Assembly (NCBI RefSeq): GCF_024494565.1
Contig: NZ_JANHDN010000002.1
Span: 1 to 64,000 of the forward strand
Length of the DNA: 64,000 nt
From: Halorubrum rutilum
GTDB taxonomy: Archaea > Halobacteriota > Halobacteria > Halobacteriales > Haloferacaceae
Direction of reading: 5' to 3'
Below, piece by piece: positions 33,088-42,991 of the stretch (the first letter of the stretch is position 1; every line of letters begins with the position of its first letter). The notes under the pieces are model-generated. The model did no database searches and was not told the origin of the DNA. It saw nothing but the letters and a program-made list of their open reading frames with translations. A program made the translations under genes and the position numbers.

Positions 33088-35151
33088 ATGCACTGGCGGG
33101 AGGCGGAGCGGGCGTTCGCGGACGAGGTCGTCGCCCGCGAGACGCTTCCGCGCACCTTCGAGCGGTCCGCCGAGCGCAACGCCGACCGGACCGCTCAGCG
33201 GTATAAGGGCGGACCCTACGACCGGTCGCTGGTCGCGGAGGGTGTCCTCCCGGCCGCGCTCAACGGCGAGTACGCCGACGTCACCTACGCCGAGATGCGC
33301 GGTCTCGTCCGCCGGCTCGCCGCGGGGTTCCGCGAGCTCGGCGTCGACGGCGGCACCCGGGTCGCCCTCTACGCGGAGACGCGGATGGAGTGGGCCCAGA
33401 CCGACTTCGCGGCGCTGGCCGCGGGCGCGGTCGTGACGACCGTCTACGCCTCCTCGTCGTCGGACCAGGTCCGGTACCTGCTGGAGGACCCCGGCGCGAC
33501 GGTCGTCGTCGTCGGGGACCGCGAGCTCCTCGACGAGGTGCTCGCCGTCGCCGGCGAGCTCTCGCGCGACCTCGACGCGGTCGTCTCGTTCGACGACGTC
33601 GACGTAGGGGAGGTCGACTTCGGCGGCGACGGCGACGATGTCGATACCGCCCTCGGCGCCGACGACGTGTACACCCTCGGCGAGCTCCACGCGCTCGGCG
33701 CCGACGCGTTCGACGAGGCGGCCTACGAGGGGTGGCTTAATTCGACCGACGTCGACGACCTCGCGAGCCTCATCTACACCTCCGGGACGACCGGGAGGCC
33801 GAAGGGCGTCCGGCTCACTCACGCGAACTTCCGAGCCAACGTCACCCAGTGTTACCGACGGTTCGCGGACCGCCCGGACCGCGACCCCGGCGTGCCGGGG
33901 ATCTCCGCCGAGTCGACGACGCTATCCTTCCTCCCGCTCGCGCACGTCTTCGAGCGGCTGGCCGGCCACTACATGATGTTCGCGGCGGGCGCGACGGTCG
34001 GGTACGCCGAGAGCCCGGACACGCTCCGCGAGGACTTCGGGCTGGTGCGGCCGACGACGACCACGAGCGTCCCGCGCGTCTACGAGAAGCTGTACGACGC
34101 GATCCGCGAGCAGGCGGGCGAGTCGGCGGTGAAAGAGCGGGTCTTCGAGTGGGCGGTCGCGGTCGGGCGAGCCCACCACGAGGCCGACGACCCGGGCGCC
34201 CTGCTCGACGCGAAGCGCGCGGTCGCCGACCGGCTGGTGTTCTCGTCGGTCCGGGAGGCGCTCGGCGGGAACGTCGACTTCTTCATCTCGGGCGGCGGGT
34301 CGCTGTCCGCCGAGCTGTGCGCGCTGTACCACGCCATGGACCTCCCGATACTGGAGGGGTACGGGCTCACGGAGACCTCGCCCGTCATCAGCGTCAATCC
34401 CCCGGAGGCGCCGAAGGTCGGCACCATCGGTCCGCCGGTCGCCGACACCGAGATCGCGGTCGACGGGACGGTCGTCGGCGAGGCGACCGCCGACCTCGCG
34501 GGCGAGACGGGCGAGCTGCTCGCGCGCGGCCCGCAGGTGACCGACGGCTACTGGGAGCGGCCGGAGGCGACCGCCGAGGCGTTCACCGAGCCCGACCGGC
34601 TTCCCGAGGGGGTCGCCCTCGCGGGCACGCCGCCGGAGGAGCGCGGCGGCGACCCGGACGCGCCGTGGTTCCGCACTGGCGACGTCGTCCGGCTCCGTCC
34701 GGACGGGTACGTCGCCTTCCGCGAGCGCGCTAAGCAGCTGCTCGTGCTCTCGACCGGGAAGAACGTCGCGCCGGGGCCGATCGAGGACCGGTTCGCCGCG
34801 AACGAGTTCGTCGAGGGGTGCGTCGTGCTCGGCGACGGCCGGAAGTTCATCTCCGCGCTCATCGTCCCGAACTTCGAGCGGGTGGCGGCGTGGGCGGACG
34901 CGCGGGGCGTCGACCTCCCCGACGATCGGAAGGCAGTCTGCCGCGACGAGCGGGTCCGCGGACGGATACGGGCGGAGGTCGACCGCGTCAACGAGGGGTT
35001 CGAGCCGTACGAGCGGATCAAGCGCTTCCGGCTCGTCGAGGAGGAGTTCACGGAGGCGAACGACCTGCTCACGCCGACGATGAAGAAGAAGCGGCGGAAC
35101 ATCCTCGACCGGTTCGCCGACGAGATCGAGATGATCTACGCGGAGACGTGA
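33088..35151 (+). CDS. Long-chain acyl-CoA synthetase (AMP-binding)
   Basis: Activates a fatty acid with ATP to acyl-AMP, then acyl-CoA. The 687-aa protein has the P-loop-like TSGTTGRPKG (231-240), the A5 region LEGYGLTETSP, FRTGDVVRLRPDGYVAF and a C-terminal KNVAPGPIEDRF. The size and the FadD15-like C-terminus (TMKKKRRNILDRFADEIE) place it with long-chain ligases of the eukaryote/actinobacterial type. Chain length is unknown. Monocistronic and divergent from the helicase. Confidence 0.9.
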   Translation: MHWREAERAFADEVVARETLPRTFERSAERNADRTAQRYKGGPYDRSLVAEGVLPAALNGEYADVTYAEMRGLVRRLAAGFRELGVDGGTRVALYAETRMEWAQTDFAALAAGAVVTTVYASSSSDQVRYLLEDPGATVVVVGDRELLDEVLAVAGELSRDLDAVVSFDDVDVGEVDFGGDGDDVDTALGADDVYTLGELHALGADAFDEAAYEGWLNSTDVDDLASLIYTSGTTGRPKGVRLTHANFRANVTQCYRRFADRPDRDPGVPGISAESTTLSFLPLAHVFERLAGHYMMFAAGATVGYAESPDTLREDFGLVRPTTTTSVPRVYEKLYDAIREQAGESAVKERVFEWAVAVGRAHHEADDPGALLDAKRAVADRLVFSSVREALGGNVDFFISGGGSLSAELCALYHAMDLPILEGYGLTETSPVISVNPPEAPKVGTIGPPVADTEIAVDGTVVGEATADLAGETGELLARGPQVTDGYWERPEATAEAFTEPDRLPEGVALAGTPPEERGGDPDAPWFRTGDVVRLRPDGYVAFRERAKQLLVLSTGKNVAPGPIEDRFAANEFVEGCVVLGDGRKFISALIVPNFERVAAWADARGVDLPDDRKAVCRDERVRGRIRAEVDRVNEGFEPYERIKRFRLVEEEFTEANDLLTPTMKKKRRNILDRFADEIEMIYAET

Positions 35152-35191
35152 GCGGCGCGTTCGGCGGGGGCTCCGTTCGCTTGTCGCTCGG

Positions 35192-36502
35192 TCAGTCGTC
35201 GCCCAGGACCGCTCCCGCGTCCTCGACGCCGGCGGGGCCGGACCCCGCCTCGTCGACCGGATCGCCGAACGCGTAGACGGTGTTGTGGCCGGTCACCTCG
35301 ACGTCCAGGAAGTCGCCCACGTCGACCCCGCGTTCGGTCGCGTTCCGCACGATGATCTGGCGGTACGCGGAGTCGCGGCACTTCACGGAGTCGCCGGTGC
35401 CCTCCTCAACGACGAGCACCTCGAACGTCTCGCCGACCATCGACTCGTACGCCTCGCCGACGACCTCCATCTTCAGCTCGGACATCGCCTTCGAGCGCTC
35501 CTTTTTCACTGTGCCGCCGAGTCCCTTCATGTCGGCGGCGTCGGTGCCGGGGCGCTTCGAGAAGCGCGTGACGTTGATCTTCTCCGGGCGGACCTCGGCG
35601 AGCAGGTCCATCGACCGCTCGTGGTCGGTCTCGTCCTCGGTGGGGAAGCCGACGATGAAGTCGGTCGAGAGCGTCCAGTGGTCGAGCCGGTCGTCGAACG
35701 TCGCGACGACCTCGCGGAACTTCTCGACGCGGTGCTGTCGGCGCATGTCTTCGAGCACGTCGTCGGAGCCGGACTGGACCGGCGCGTGGATGAAGTCGTA
35801 CAGCTCCTCGTTCGCGGCGAACACGTCGGCCAGCTCCTCGTGGATCCCGTGGATGCCGCCGGGGTTCGCCATCCCGAGCCGGACCCGGAACTCGCCGTCG
35901 ATGTCGCAGATGCGGTCGAGCAGTTCGGGGAGCTTCCGATCCCCGTCGTCCCAGCCGTAGACGCCGGTGTCCTGTCCCGTGACGCGGATCTCCTTCGCGC
36001 CGGCGTGGACCAGCGCGCGGGCCTTCTCGACGTTCTCCTCGACCGGCGGGGAGTCGACCCGCCCGGTCGCGAACTTCGTGATGCAGTACGAGCAGTTGCT
36101 CATGCAGCCGCGAGCGATGGGGAGGAGCCCGACGACGCCGTCGAGGACGGGCTCGGCGTCGGGCGTGGTCGTCGGGCACTCGCCGTTGAGCGCGTACGTC
36201 GGCACCTCGTCCCAGTGGAGGATCTCGGCGTCGATCCCGGCCTCCTCGAAGGCCTCGCCCTGCGCGAGCGCCATGCAGCCGGTGACGACGAGGTCGGCCG
36301 CCGTCTCCTGGAGCTCCTCGGCGCGCCGGAGCATGTTCCGCTCCGTCTTCTCGACGACCGTGCAGGTGTTGAGGATGGCGACGTCGGCGTCCTCCGGGCC
36401 GTCCGCCGGGCGGTGGCCGCCGTCGCGGAGCGCGCGCTCTATCTCCCGGCTCTCACCCCGGTTCGAACTGCAGCCGTAGGTTTCGATGTGATACGTCGCC
36501 AT
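35192..36502 (-). CDS. tRNA t6A37 methylthiotransferase (MtaB/CDKAL1 type)
   Basis: A 436-aa radical-SAM methylthiotransferase that adds a methylthio group to t6A37 of ANN-decoding tRNAs. The N-terminal UPF0004 domain has cysteines C11, C47 and C76; the radical-SAM CxxxCxxC is C133, C137, C140 (RGCMSNCSYC); a TRAM domain (about 365-425) ends the fold. IHAPVQSGSDDVL and STDFIVGFPTE are family motifs. The archaeal form is the e-MtaB/CDKAL1 branch rather than MiaB. Confidence 0.92.
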   Translation of the reverse strand: MATYHIETYGCSSNRGESREIERALRDGGHRPADGPEDADVAILNTCTVVEKTERNMLRRAEELQETAADLVVTGCMALAQGEAFEEAGIDAEILHWDEVPTYALNGECPTTTPDAEPVLDGVVGLLPIARGCMSNCSYCITKFATGRVDSPPVEENVEKARALVHAGAKEIRVTGQDTGVYGWDDGDRKLPELLDRICDIDGEFRVRLGMANPGGIHGIHEELADVFAANEELYDFIHAPVQSGSDDVLEDMRRQHRVEKFREVVATFDDRLDHWTLSTDFIVGFPTEDETDHERSMDLLAEVRPEKINVTRFSKRPGTDAADMKGLGGTVKKERSKAMSELKMEVVGEAYESMVGETFEVLVVEEGTGDSVKCRDSAYRQIIVRNATERGVDVGDFLDVEVTGHNTVYAFGDPVDEAGSGPAGVEDAGAVLGDD

Positions 36503-36613
36503 CGAGTGGGCCCACTACCGGTCCCGCGGGCAAAAGCGCGACGGATCGGGGGCGGGCCGGGAGCGGATCGGATGTAAAAGGAGCGGATCCGGCCAGGTCG
36601 ACGGCGACCGCCG

Positions 36614-36931
36614 TCAGTCCTCGGCGACCGCGGCCGCCGTGGGGGCCTCGGCGTCGGGCTCCGAGGCGGCCTCGGGCTCGGCGTCGCCCGAGCGCTCCGA
36701 CTCGGGGACCGGGGCGTACACCGACCGGCGGGCGTCGCGGGGACAGAGCCCCTCCTCGACGAGCCCGACCTCGGTGAGCTTCTCGACCGCGAAGCGGACG
36801 GTTCTGGTGGAGAGGCGCGTCTCCTCGGCGAGCCCGGTCTGGTCGAACCGGCCCTCCTCGTCGAGGACGTAGTAGACCAGTTTGGCGCTCGGCGGGAGCG
36901 GCTCGAGCAGCTCGCGGGCACTGTCGTCCAT
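36614..36931 (-). CDS. Winged helix-turn-helix regulator (MarR-like)
   Basis: A 105-aa protein: a winged-helix domain (about 8-70; AKLVYYVLDEEGRFDQTGLA then LSTRTVRFAVEKLTEVGLVE) and a disordered acidic C-terminal tail of about 30 residues. RLSTRTVRFAVEKL is the recognition helix. A TATA-like CGGTTATGCCC (minus, 36954-36964) is close enough for a leaderless ATG at 36931; a stronger box at 37001-37014 would give a leader of about 45 nt. Target genes unknown. Confidence 0.8.
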   Translation of the reverse strand: MDDSARELLEPLPPSAKLVYYVLDEEGRFDQTGLAEETRLSTRTVRFAVEKLTEVGLVEEGLCPRDARRSVYAPVPESERSGDAEPEAASEPDAEAPTAAAVAED

Positions 36932-37000
36932 ACCTCGTCTACACGGGCGAGTCGGGCATAACCGTGGCCCGGGTGTGTACCCGCACCGCACAGCTCCCCG

Positions 37001-37014
37001 TTATTTTATATACC
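37001..37014 (-). promoter_or_regulatory. Strong TATA box upstream of the winged-helix gene
   Basis: GGTATATAAAATAA on the minus strand, between the kinase stop and the regulator. Confidence 0.55.
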
Positions 37015-37033
37015 ACGTCGTCGCGACGGGCCG

Positions 37034-39835
37034 TCAGTCGTCCGTGCGGAACTCGAACCGCGCCCCGTCCGCGTCGTCGATCGTGAGCGTCCAGCCGTGC
37101 GCGGCCGCGATCTCGCGGACGATCGCGAGCCCGAACCCGGTGCCGCGCGGGTCGTTCGAGGTCCCGTATTCGAGCGCCTCCTCGGGGTCGACGTCGAACC
37201 CGTCCCCGTCGTCCGCGACGAAGAACCCGTCCGGGAGCGCGCCGACCGTGACGGTGACTTCGCGGCCGGCGTCGGCCGCGTCGTCGTCGGGCTCCGCCCG
37301 ACTGCCAGTGGAACCGTGTTCCACGCTGTCGCCGGACTTCGTCCGGCTGTCAGTGGAGCCGTGCTCCACGCTGTCGTCGGGTACCGCCCGACTGCTAGTG
37401 GAACCGTGCTCCACGCTGTTCGCGAACAGGTTCTCCAGGAGCGTCCGCAGGCGCTCCGGGTCGGCGTCGACCGCGACGGAACCGTCGGGCGCGTCGAGCG
37501 CCGCGCCGGCGGTGTCGACGGTGCGCCACGCGGTCGCCGCCGCCTCGGGGAGGTCGACCGACTCGAGGTCGTCGACGGTCCGGCCCTGCCGCGCCAGCGC
37601 CAGGAGGTCGTCGATGAGCTGGCTCATCCGGTCGTGGGCGTCGCCGACGCGGTCGATCTCGTCGAGCGCGTCCGGGTCGTCGACGGACTCCCGCACGAGT
37701 TCGAGCCGGCCGGCCGCGACGTTGAGCGGGCTCCGCAGGTCGTGGGAGACGAGCCCGGCGAACTTCTCCAGTCGGTCGATCTCGCGCTGGAGCGCGTCGT
37801 CGCGGTCCCGGAGCTGCGCCGTGCGCTCGGCGCCGTCGAGCGCCACGGTGACGTTGGCCGCCAACACCCGCGCCAGCTGCGTCGCCGTGTCGTCGAAGAA
37901 CCCCGGTTCGCGCGAGCCGAGCGGCATCACCCCGTGGTCGCCGAGCGGGACGACGAGCAGGCTCCGGTGGTCGCCGTAGCCGACCGGGGTGTCGACGTCG
38001 TCGAGGTCGTCGACGCGGATCGGCTCGCCGGTCTCGAACGCCTCCCATATCCGACCGTCGCCCGGGCCGAACGCGGGGCGCTCGCCCAGCGCGGCGGTCG
38101 CCTCCTCGCTGATGGCGGTCGGCAGCAGCTTCCCCGCGTCGGGGTCGTACAGCCGGACGCCGCTGCTCGGGAACTCGAGGATGTCGATCGCGGCCCGCGT
38201 CGCGAGCTCGGCGATCTCCTCGCGGTCCTCGCCGCGGAACATCTCGCGGGTCGTCTCGTGGAGGCGGCGGAGCGTCCGCTCGACCCGCTTCTGCTCGCCG
38301 ATGTCGGCGTAGACGCTGTAGACGACCGTCTCCTCCGGGCGTCGCACGGGGATCACGTGCAGGATGAAGTCCCTGATCCCGTCGGTCGTGCGGCGGCGCA
38401 CTTCGAGGCGGGGCGTCTCCTCCGCGTCGAGGATCGCCTCGGGATCGGGGGGGTCGGCGTCCTCCAGAACGATCCCCTCGCGGATCTCGCGGTAGCCGTG
38501 GTCGGCCGTCGAGTAGCCGAACGTCCGCTCGAACGCCTCGTTCGTGGCGTCGAGGCGACGCTCGCCGTCGCCGAGCGCGACCGTCCTCGCGGCCGGCAGC
38601 GGGAGGTCGTCGAACAGCGCCGTCAGCCGGTCGCGCTCGGCCCGCAGGGCGTTCTCCGTCTCGATCTGGTCGATCGCGTCGGCCGCGTGGGCGGCCAGCA
38701 GCTCCGCGAACTCGATGTCGCCGTCGTCGAATGCGGCGTATCCGTCCGAGACGGCCTGTACCACGCCGTACGATCCGATCGGGACGCTGATCGCCGACCG
38801 GACGTCGTCGGCGACCGGGTCGGCGACCGCGCTCCCGTCGGCCCGGTCGGGGTCGTCGAGAGGGTCGGAGCCGTCGAAGGGGTCGGAGCCGTCGAAGGGG
38901 TCAGAGCCGTCGAAGGGGTCAGAGCCGTCGAAGGGGTCAGAGCCGTCGAAGGGGTCAGAGCCGTCGAGTCGGTCGGGGTCGCCGAGGCGGTCGGAGTCGC
39001 CGGAGGGACCCGCGCCCGGGCGGTCGCAGTTCTCCGGGTCCTCCAACTGGTCCGGGTCGGCGGGGTCGACGCTGACGTTGTCGACGACCATCGTCCGCCC
39101 CTCGGCCGCCGTGGTGCCGACGACCCCCTCGCCGACCTCGAACGCCCGGACCTCGTCGTCGGTGACGCTCTCCGAGAGCGCCGCGGGGACGAGCAGGTCC
39201 CCCTCGCGGCGGGCCGTGACGCACCGGTCGAACTCCAGGACGCCCTCCGCGGCGGCGACGGTCCGCTCGAACACGTCGTCGACGCGGTCGCAGGCGGCGA
39301 CGTCCGTCGCGAACTCGTGGAGCGCGGTCACCTTCGCGTTCACCTCGCGGAGGTCCCGCTCGGCCCGGCGTCGCTCCAGCGCGTTCGCGACGCTGTTCGC
39401 GAGCATCTCGTACCGGTCCCGGCCGGCGCCCTTCTGGAGGTAGTCCGTCACGCCCGCGGAGATCGCCTCGCTGGCGATCTCCTCGGACCCCTTCCCCGTG
39501 AACAGCACGAACGGGATCCCGGGGTCGACCGCGCGGACGTCGGTGAGCAGTTCGAGCCCGTCGCTGCCGGGCATGTCGAAGTCGCTGACGACGCAGTCGA
39601 CGCGGTCCGTCTCGACCGCCGCGAGCGCCTCGTCGGGGGCGGTGAACGTGACCGTCTCGATCCCCTCGACCAGCCGCTCGACGTGGGTCGCCGCGAGGTC
39701 GGCGGCGCCGGGCTCGTCGTCGACGAAGAGCACCCGTCGGGAACCGCCGCCGGCCGGATCGGATCCGCGGAAGGCGTCGGCCTCGGGGGAGTCGCCGGCG
39801 CCCCCCGAGTCGGCGTCCCCGGAAGCGGTGTCCAT
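37034..39835 (-). CDS. Hybrid sensor histidine kinase (REC-GAF-PAS-GAF-HisKA-HATPase)
   Basis: A 933-aa cytosolic sensor kinase. The receiver domain (about 33-155) has acidic D39-D40, phospho-acceptor D85 and K115. A first GAF domain (about 170-385) is split by a DPFDGS repeat (about 285-325). PAS (about 400-510), a second GAF (about 525-680), HisKA with H698 (VSHDLRSPL), and HATPase (about 790-930) with FANSVEHGS N-box and GTGFGLAIVREI follow. The N-box is expanded by three 15-residue repeats. No membrane segments and no separate response regulator nearby; the fused receiver at the N-terminus is typical of haloarchaeal kinases. Signal unknown. Confidence 0.88.
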   Translation of the reverse strand: MDTASGDADSGGAGDSPEADAFRGSDPAGGGSRRVLFVDDEPGAADLAATHVERLVEGIETVTFTAPDEALAAVETDRVDCVVSDFDMPGSDGLELLTDVRAVDPGIPFVLFTGKGSEEIASEAISAGVTDYLQKGAGRDRYEMLANSVANALERRRAERDLREVNAKVTALHEFATDVAACDRVDDVFERTVAAAEGVLEFDRCVTARREGDLLVPAALSESVTDDEVRAFEVGEGVVGTTAAEGRTMVVDNVSVDPADPDQLEDPENCDRPGAGPSGDSDRLGDPDRLDGSDPFDGSDPFDGSDPFDGSDPFDGSDPFDGSDPLDDPDRADGSAVADPVADDVRSAISVPIGSYGVVQAVSDGYAAFDDGDIEFAELLAAHAADAIDQIETENALRAERDRLTALFDDLPLPAARTVALGDGERRLDATNEAFERTFGYSTADHGYREIREGIVLEDADPPDPEAILDAEETPRLEVRRRTTDGIRDFILHVIPVRRPEETVVYSVYADIGEQKRVERTLRRLHETTREMFRGEDREEIAELATRAAIDILEFPSSGVRLYDPDAGKLLPTAISEEATAALGERPAFGPGDGRIWEAFETGEPIRVDDLDDVDTPVGYGDHRSLLVVPLGDHGVMPLGSREPGFFDDTATQLARVLAANVTVALDGAERTAQLRDRDDALQREIDRLEKFAGLVSHDLRSPLNVAAGRLELVRESVDDPDALDEIDRVGDAHDRMSQLIDDLLALARQGRTVDDLESVDLPEAAATAWRTVDTAGAALDAPDGSVAVDADPERLRTLLENLFANSVEHGSTSSRAVPDDSVEHGSTDSRTKSGDSVEHGSTGSRAEPDDDAADAGREVTVTVGALPDGFFVADDGDGFDVDPEEALEYGTSNDPRGTGFGLAIVREIAAAHGWTLTIDDADGARFEFRTDD
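37286..37420. repeat. 45-bp triplication in the kinase N-box
   Basis: Three units (37376-37420, 37331-37375, 37286-37330) each code for a (N/D)SVEHGST(S/D/G)SR peptide of 15 residues. The ATP-lid helix just after the N-box Asn is thus tripled. Confidence 0.85.
38868..38975. repeat. 18-bp repeat, five copies plus one diverged, in the kinase GAF
   Basis: GAGCCGTCGAAGGGGTC(A/G) tandem copies from 38868 to 38957, in frame, coding DPFDGS; a sixth copy (38958-38975) has drifted. Confidence 0.9.
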
Positions 39836-39965
39836 GGGTGCCCGTCACGCCACCGGTAATTTTACCTTACGCTCCGATGACCAGGACTGAGAACCGGAAC
39901 GCCCCGGGTCGGAGCGAGGCGGCGTCGGTCCCTCTCGGGCATCCCGACGCCCCGGGGGTCGCCGA

Positions 39966-40835
39966 CTACAGGAAGTCCTCGACGTGGTCGGCGACCTCTT
40001 CGGGGGTGTCGCCGACGGGGACGCCCGCGTCGTTGAGCGCGTCGATCTTCGACTGCGCGGTGCCCGTGCCGGAGCCGGAGACGATGGCGCCCGCGTGGCC
40101 CATCCGCTTGCCCGGCGGCGCCGTGCGCCCGGCGATGAAGCCCGTGACCGGCGTGTCCATGTGCTCGCCGATGAACCTCGCGGCCTGCTCCTCGTCCTCC
40201 CCGCCGATCTCGCCGCACATCACGACCGCGTCGGTCTCCGGGTCGGCCTCGAACGCCTCTAGCGCGTCGACGAACGAGGTCCCGATGATCGGGTCGCCGC
40301 CGATGCCGATGGCGGTCGTCTGCCCGATGCCGCGCTCGGTGAGGTTGTCGACGACCTGGTAGGTGAGGGTGCCGGAGCGGGAGACGAGCCCCACGTTGCC
40401 GTCGGCGAAGATGTTGCCGGGCAGGATGCCGAGCTTCGCCTCGCCGGGCGTGATGATCCCCGGGCAGTTCGGGCCGAGCAGCCGCGTGTCGGTCTCCGAA
40501 AGGCGCTTGTTCACCTTCGCCATGTCCTGGGTCGGGATCCCCTCGGTGATCGCGACGGCGAGGTCGAGGTCGGTGTCGAGCGCCTCGAAGATCGCGTCGC
40601 CCGCGAACGCCGGCGGAACGAAGATGACGGACGCGTCGGCGTCTTCGGCCTCCACGGCTTCGTCGACCGTGTCGTAGACGGGGACGCCGGCGACCTCCTG
40701 GCCGCCCTTGCCGGGCACCGCGCCGGCGACGACGTTCGTGCCGTACTCGATCATCTGGCCGGCGTGGAACTTCCCTTCCCCGCCGGTGATCCCCTGGACT
40801 ACCACCCTGGTGTCGTCGTCGACGAAAATGCTCAT
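39966..40835 (-). CDS. sucD: Succinyl-CoA ligase, alpha subunit
   Basis: CoA-binding alpha subunit of the TCA-cycle enzyme that makes ATP (or GTP) and succinate from succinyl-CoA. The 289-aa protein has [18 protein letters not shown], the CoA-site region [14 protein letters not shown], and the phospho-His motif [16 protein letters not shown]. The start overlaps the sucC stop (ATGA). Confidence 0.95.
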   Translation of the reverse strand: MSIFVDDDTRVVVQGITGGEGKFHAGQMIEYGTNVVAGAVPGKGGQEVAGVPVYDTVDEAVEAEDADASVIFVPPAFAGDAIFEALDTDLDLAVAITEGIPTQDMAKVNKRLSETDTRLLGPNCPGIITPGEAKLGILPGNIFADGNVGLVSRSGTLTYQVVDNLTERGIGQTTAIGIGGDPIIGTSFVDALEAFEADPETDAVVMCGEIGGEDEEQAARFIGEHMDTPVTGFIAGRTAPPGKRMGHAGAIVSGSGTGTAQSKIDALNDAGVPVGDTPEEVADHVEDFL

Positions 40836-41977
40836 TGGGTCACCTCCTCGGCGTTCTTCACCGCACGCTGGACCGCCGCCTCCAGCGTCTCCTCGACCTC
40901 GATCAGGTCGGTGTTCAAGATCTCCATCCCCTCCTCGGCGTTGGTCCCGGCGAGCCGGACGACGACCGGCTTCGGGATCTCGTCGAACTCCGCGAGCGCC
41001 TCGTTGATCCCCTTGGCGACCTCGTCGCCGCGGGTGATCCCGCCGAAGATGTTGAAGACGACGCTGTCGACGTTGGGGTCGGAGAAGACCATGTCGAGCG
41101 CCTGCGTGACGCGCTCGGCCTTCGCGCCGCCGCCGATGTCGAGGAAGTTGGCGGGCTTGCCGCCGTAGTAGTCGACCAGGTCGAGCGTCGTCATCACGAG
41201 CCCGGCGCCGTTCCCGATGATGCCGACGTTGCCCGAGAGGCGGACGTAGTCGAAGCCGTACTCGCCGGCCTTGCGTTCGAGGTCGTCCTCGTAGGACGCC
41301 TCGGCCATCTCCGCGAGGTCGGGCTGGCGGAACAGCGCGTCCTCGTCGATGTTCATCACGGCGTCCGCCGCGACGACGTCGCGGTCGCCCGTGATCATGA
41401 CGGGGTTGACCTCGATCTCGGAGGCGTCGTTCGACTCGTAGAGGTCGTACAGCGTCGAGAGGATCGAGGCGACGTCGAGCGCGACGTCGGCGTCGACGCC
41501 GGCCTCGTAGACGACCTTCCGGGCCTGGTACGGGTGGAGGCCGAACGCGGGGTCGACGTGCTCGCGCGCGATCGCATCGGGGGTCTCCTCGGCAACCTCC
41601 TCGATGTTGACGCCGCCCTCGGTCGACACCATCAGGACCGGCTCGCCCGCGCCGCGGTCCATCGTGACGCCGACGTACAGCTCGTCCACGAAGTCGACGC
41701 CGGCCTCGACGAGCACCGAGTCGACCGTGTAGCCCTTGAGGTCCATCCCGAGGATCTCCTCGGCGTACCGCTCGGCCTCGTCGCGGTCGGTCGCGATCTT
41801 GATGCCGCCGGCCTTGCCGCGGCCGCCCACGTGGACCTGCGCTTTGATCGCCGCGGGGTAGCCGATCTCGTCGACGGCGTCGAGGGCCTCCTCGACGGTC
41901 GTCGCGAGCCGGGAGTCCGGCACCGGGATCCCGGCGTCCGCGAAGATGGTCTTCGCCTGATGTTCGTGTAGTTTCAT
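40832..41977 (-). CDS. sucC: Succinyl-CoA ligase, beta subunit
   Basis: Nucleotide-binding beta subunit of succinyl-CoA ligase, 381 aa. ATP-grasp N-terminal domain with [16 protein letters not shown] and a C-terminal ligase domain with [20 protein letters not shown] and [16 protein letters not shown]. First gene of the sucCD operon. A TATA (CCATTTAAGCC, minus, 42002-42012) lies 25-35 nt before the ATG, so it is leaderless. Confidence 0.95.
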   Translation of the reverse strand: MKLHEHQAKTIFADAGIPVPDSRLATTVEEALDAVDEIGYPAAIKAQVHVGGRGKAGGIKIATDRDEAERYAEEILGMDLKGYTVDSVLVEAGVDFVDELYVGVTMDRGAGEPVLMVSTEGGVNIEEVAEETPDAIAREHVDPAFGLHPYQARKVVYEAGVDADVALDVASILSTLYDLYESNDASEIEVNPVMITGDRDVVAADAVMNIDEDALFRQPDLAEMAEASYEDDLERKAGEYGFDYVRLSGNVGIIGNGAGLVMTTLDLVDYYGGKPANFLDIGGGAKAERVTQALDMVFSDPNVDSVVFNIFGGITRGDEVAKGINEALAEFDEIPKPVVVRLAGTNAEEGMEILNTDLIEVEETLEAAVQRAVKNAEEVTQ

Positions 41978-42140
41978 CCGTCTCGAACGGGGACCGATAG
42001 CGGCTTAAATGGTGTCGATTCGGCGCGAGCGGGAGGACACAGCCCCCGTGCGGACGGACCGGATGTGGGGTCGGAGACACGCGTTCTCGGACCGGTAATT
42101 GGCCGAAGTCGTTGGGTTCCGGTTGCAACGTCGTAAGATA

Positions 42141-42150
42141 ACTCTTAAGT
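42141..42150 (+). promoter_or_regulatory. Putative tRNA promoter
   Basis: ACTCTTAAGT is 28-37 nt upstream of the mature tRNA 5' end. Confidence 0.45.
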
Positions 42151-42177
42151 CCGGAGGTCGGGTACCTCGATACGAGC

Positions 42178-42252
42178 GGGTTGGTGGTCTAGCCAGGTTA
42201 TGACGGCTCCTTCACACGGAGCAGGCCGGCGGTTCGAATCCGCCCCAACCCA
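42178..42252 (+). tRNA. tRNA-Val (anticodon CAC)
   Basis: Acceptor GGGTTGG pairs with CCAACCC, the anticodon stem GCTCC/GGAGC flanks loop TTCACAC (anticodon CAC, reads GUG), and the T arm is GGCGG-TTCGAAT-CCGCC. D-arm GTCTAGCCAGGTTATGAC is normal. Discriminator A; CCA is not encoded. No intron. Confidence 0.95.
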
Positions 42253-42286
42253 TCCGCTTTCCTGACGGTCCTGAAGGAGACGCCGA

Positions 42287-42991
42287 TCACCCCCCGAGGA
42301 ACCGCTCGCGGACCTCCGGGTCGTGCAGCAGCTCCGTCCCCGGCCCCTCGTACGCGTTCTCGCCGTTGACGAGGACGTACCCGCGGTCGCAGCGCCGCAG
42401 CGCTCGCTTCGCGTTCTGCTCGACCATGAGGACGGCCGTGCCGGCGTCGTTGATCTCGTCGATCCGGTCGAACGTCTCCTCGACGAGCTCGGGAGCCAGC
42501 CCCGCGGAGGGCTCGTCCAGCAGCAGGACGTCCGGATCGACCATCAGCGCCGACCCCATCGCGAGCATCTGCTGTTGGCCTCCGCTCATCGTCCCGGCGC
42601 GCTGCCGCTGTCGCTCCCGCAGGATCGGGAACCGGTCGAGCACGTCCTCCAGTCGGTCCTCGGGGACCTCCGGCAGGCTGAACGCGCCCATGAGGAGGTT
42701 CTCCCGGACCGTCATCGACGGGAACAGGTTGTCGCTCTGGGGCACGTAGCTCACGCCGCGCTCGATGATCGCGTTGGTGTCCATCCCCTCGACGGACTCC
42801 CCGTTGAGCGTGATCGACCCGCCCATGTGAGTCACCAGCCCGAGGACGGCCTTCATCGCCGTGGACTTCCCCGCGCCGTTCGGCCCGACGATCGTCACGT
42901 ACTCGCCGTCGTCGACGGTCAGGTCGACGTCCGAGAGGATCTGCAGGTCGCCGTAGCCGGCGTCCAGCCCGTCGAGTTCCAACACCGTCAC
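42287..42991 (-). CDS. livF: Branched-chain-type ABC transporter ATPase LivF
   Basis: A 234-aa ATPase: Walker A GPNGAGKST (36-44), signature MSGGQQQML, Walker B LLLDEPSAGLAP. The SGGQQQMLA form is typical of LivF. Last gene of the leftward array that starts with the solute-binding protein at 52787. It overlaps livG by 4 bases. With LivG it powers import by LivH/LivM. Confidence 0.92.
   Translation of the reverse strand: MTVLELDGLDAGYGDLQILSDVDLTVDDGEYVTIVGPNGAGKSTAMKAVLGLVTHMGGSITLNGESVEGMDTNAIIERGVSYVPQSDNLFPSMTVRENLLMGAFSLPEVPEDRLEDVLDRFPILRERQRQRAGTMSGGQQQMLAMGSALMVDPDVLLLDEPSAGLAPELVEETFDRIDEINDAGTAVLMVEQNAKRALRRCDRGYVLVNGENAYEGPGTELLHDPEVRERFLGG

Noticed and set aside
31069..33822. 917-codon helicase frame
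   Set aside because: The extension lies antisense in the acyl-CoA ligase gene; TATA at 33005 supports the GTG at 32982.
38868..38975. CRISPR-like array
   Set aside because: Units are contiguous with no spacers and stay in frame inside a gene.
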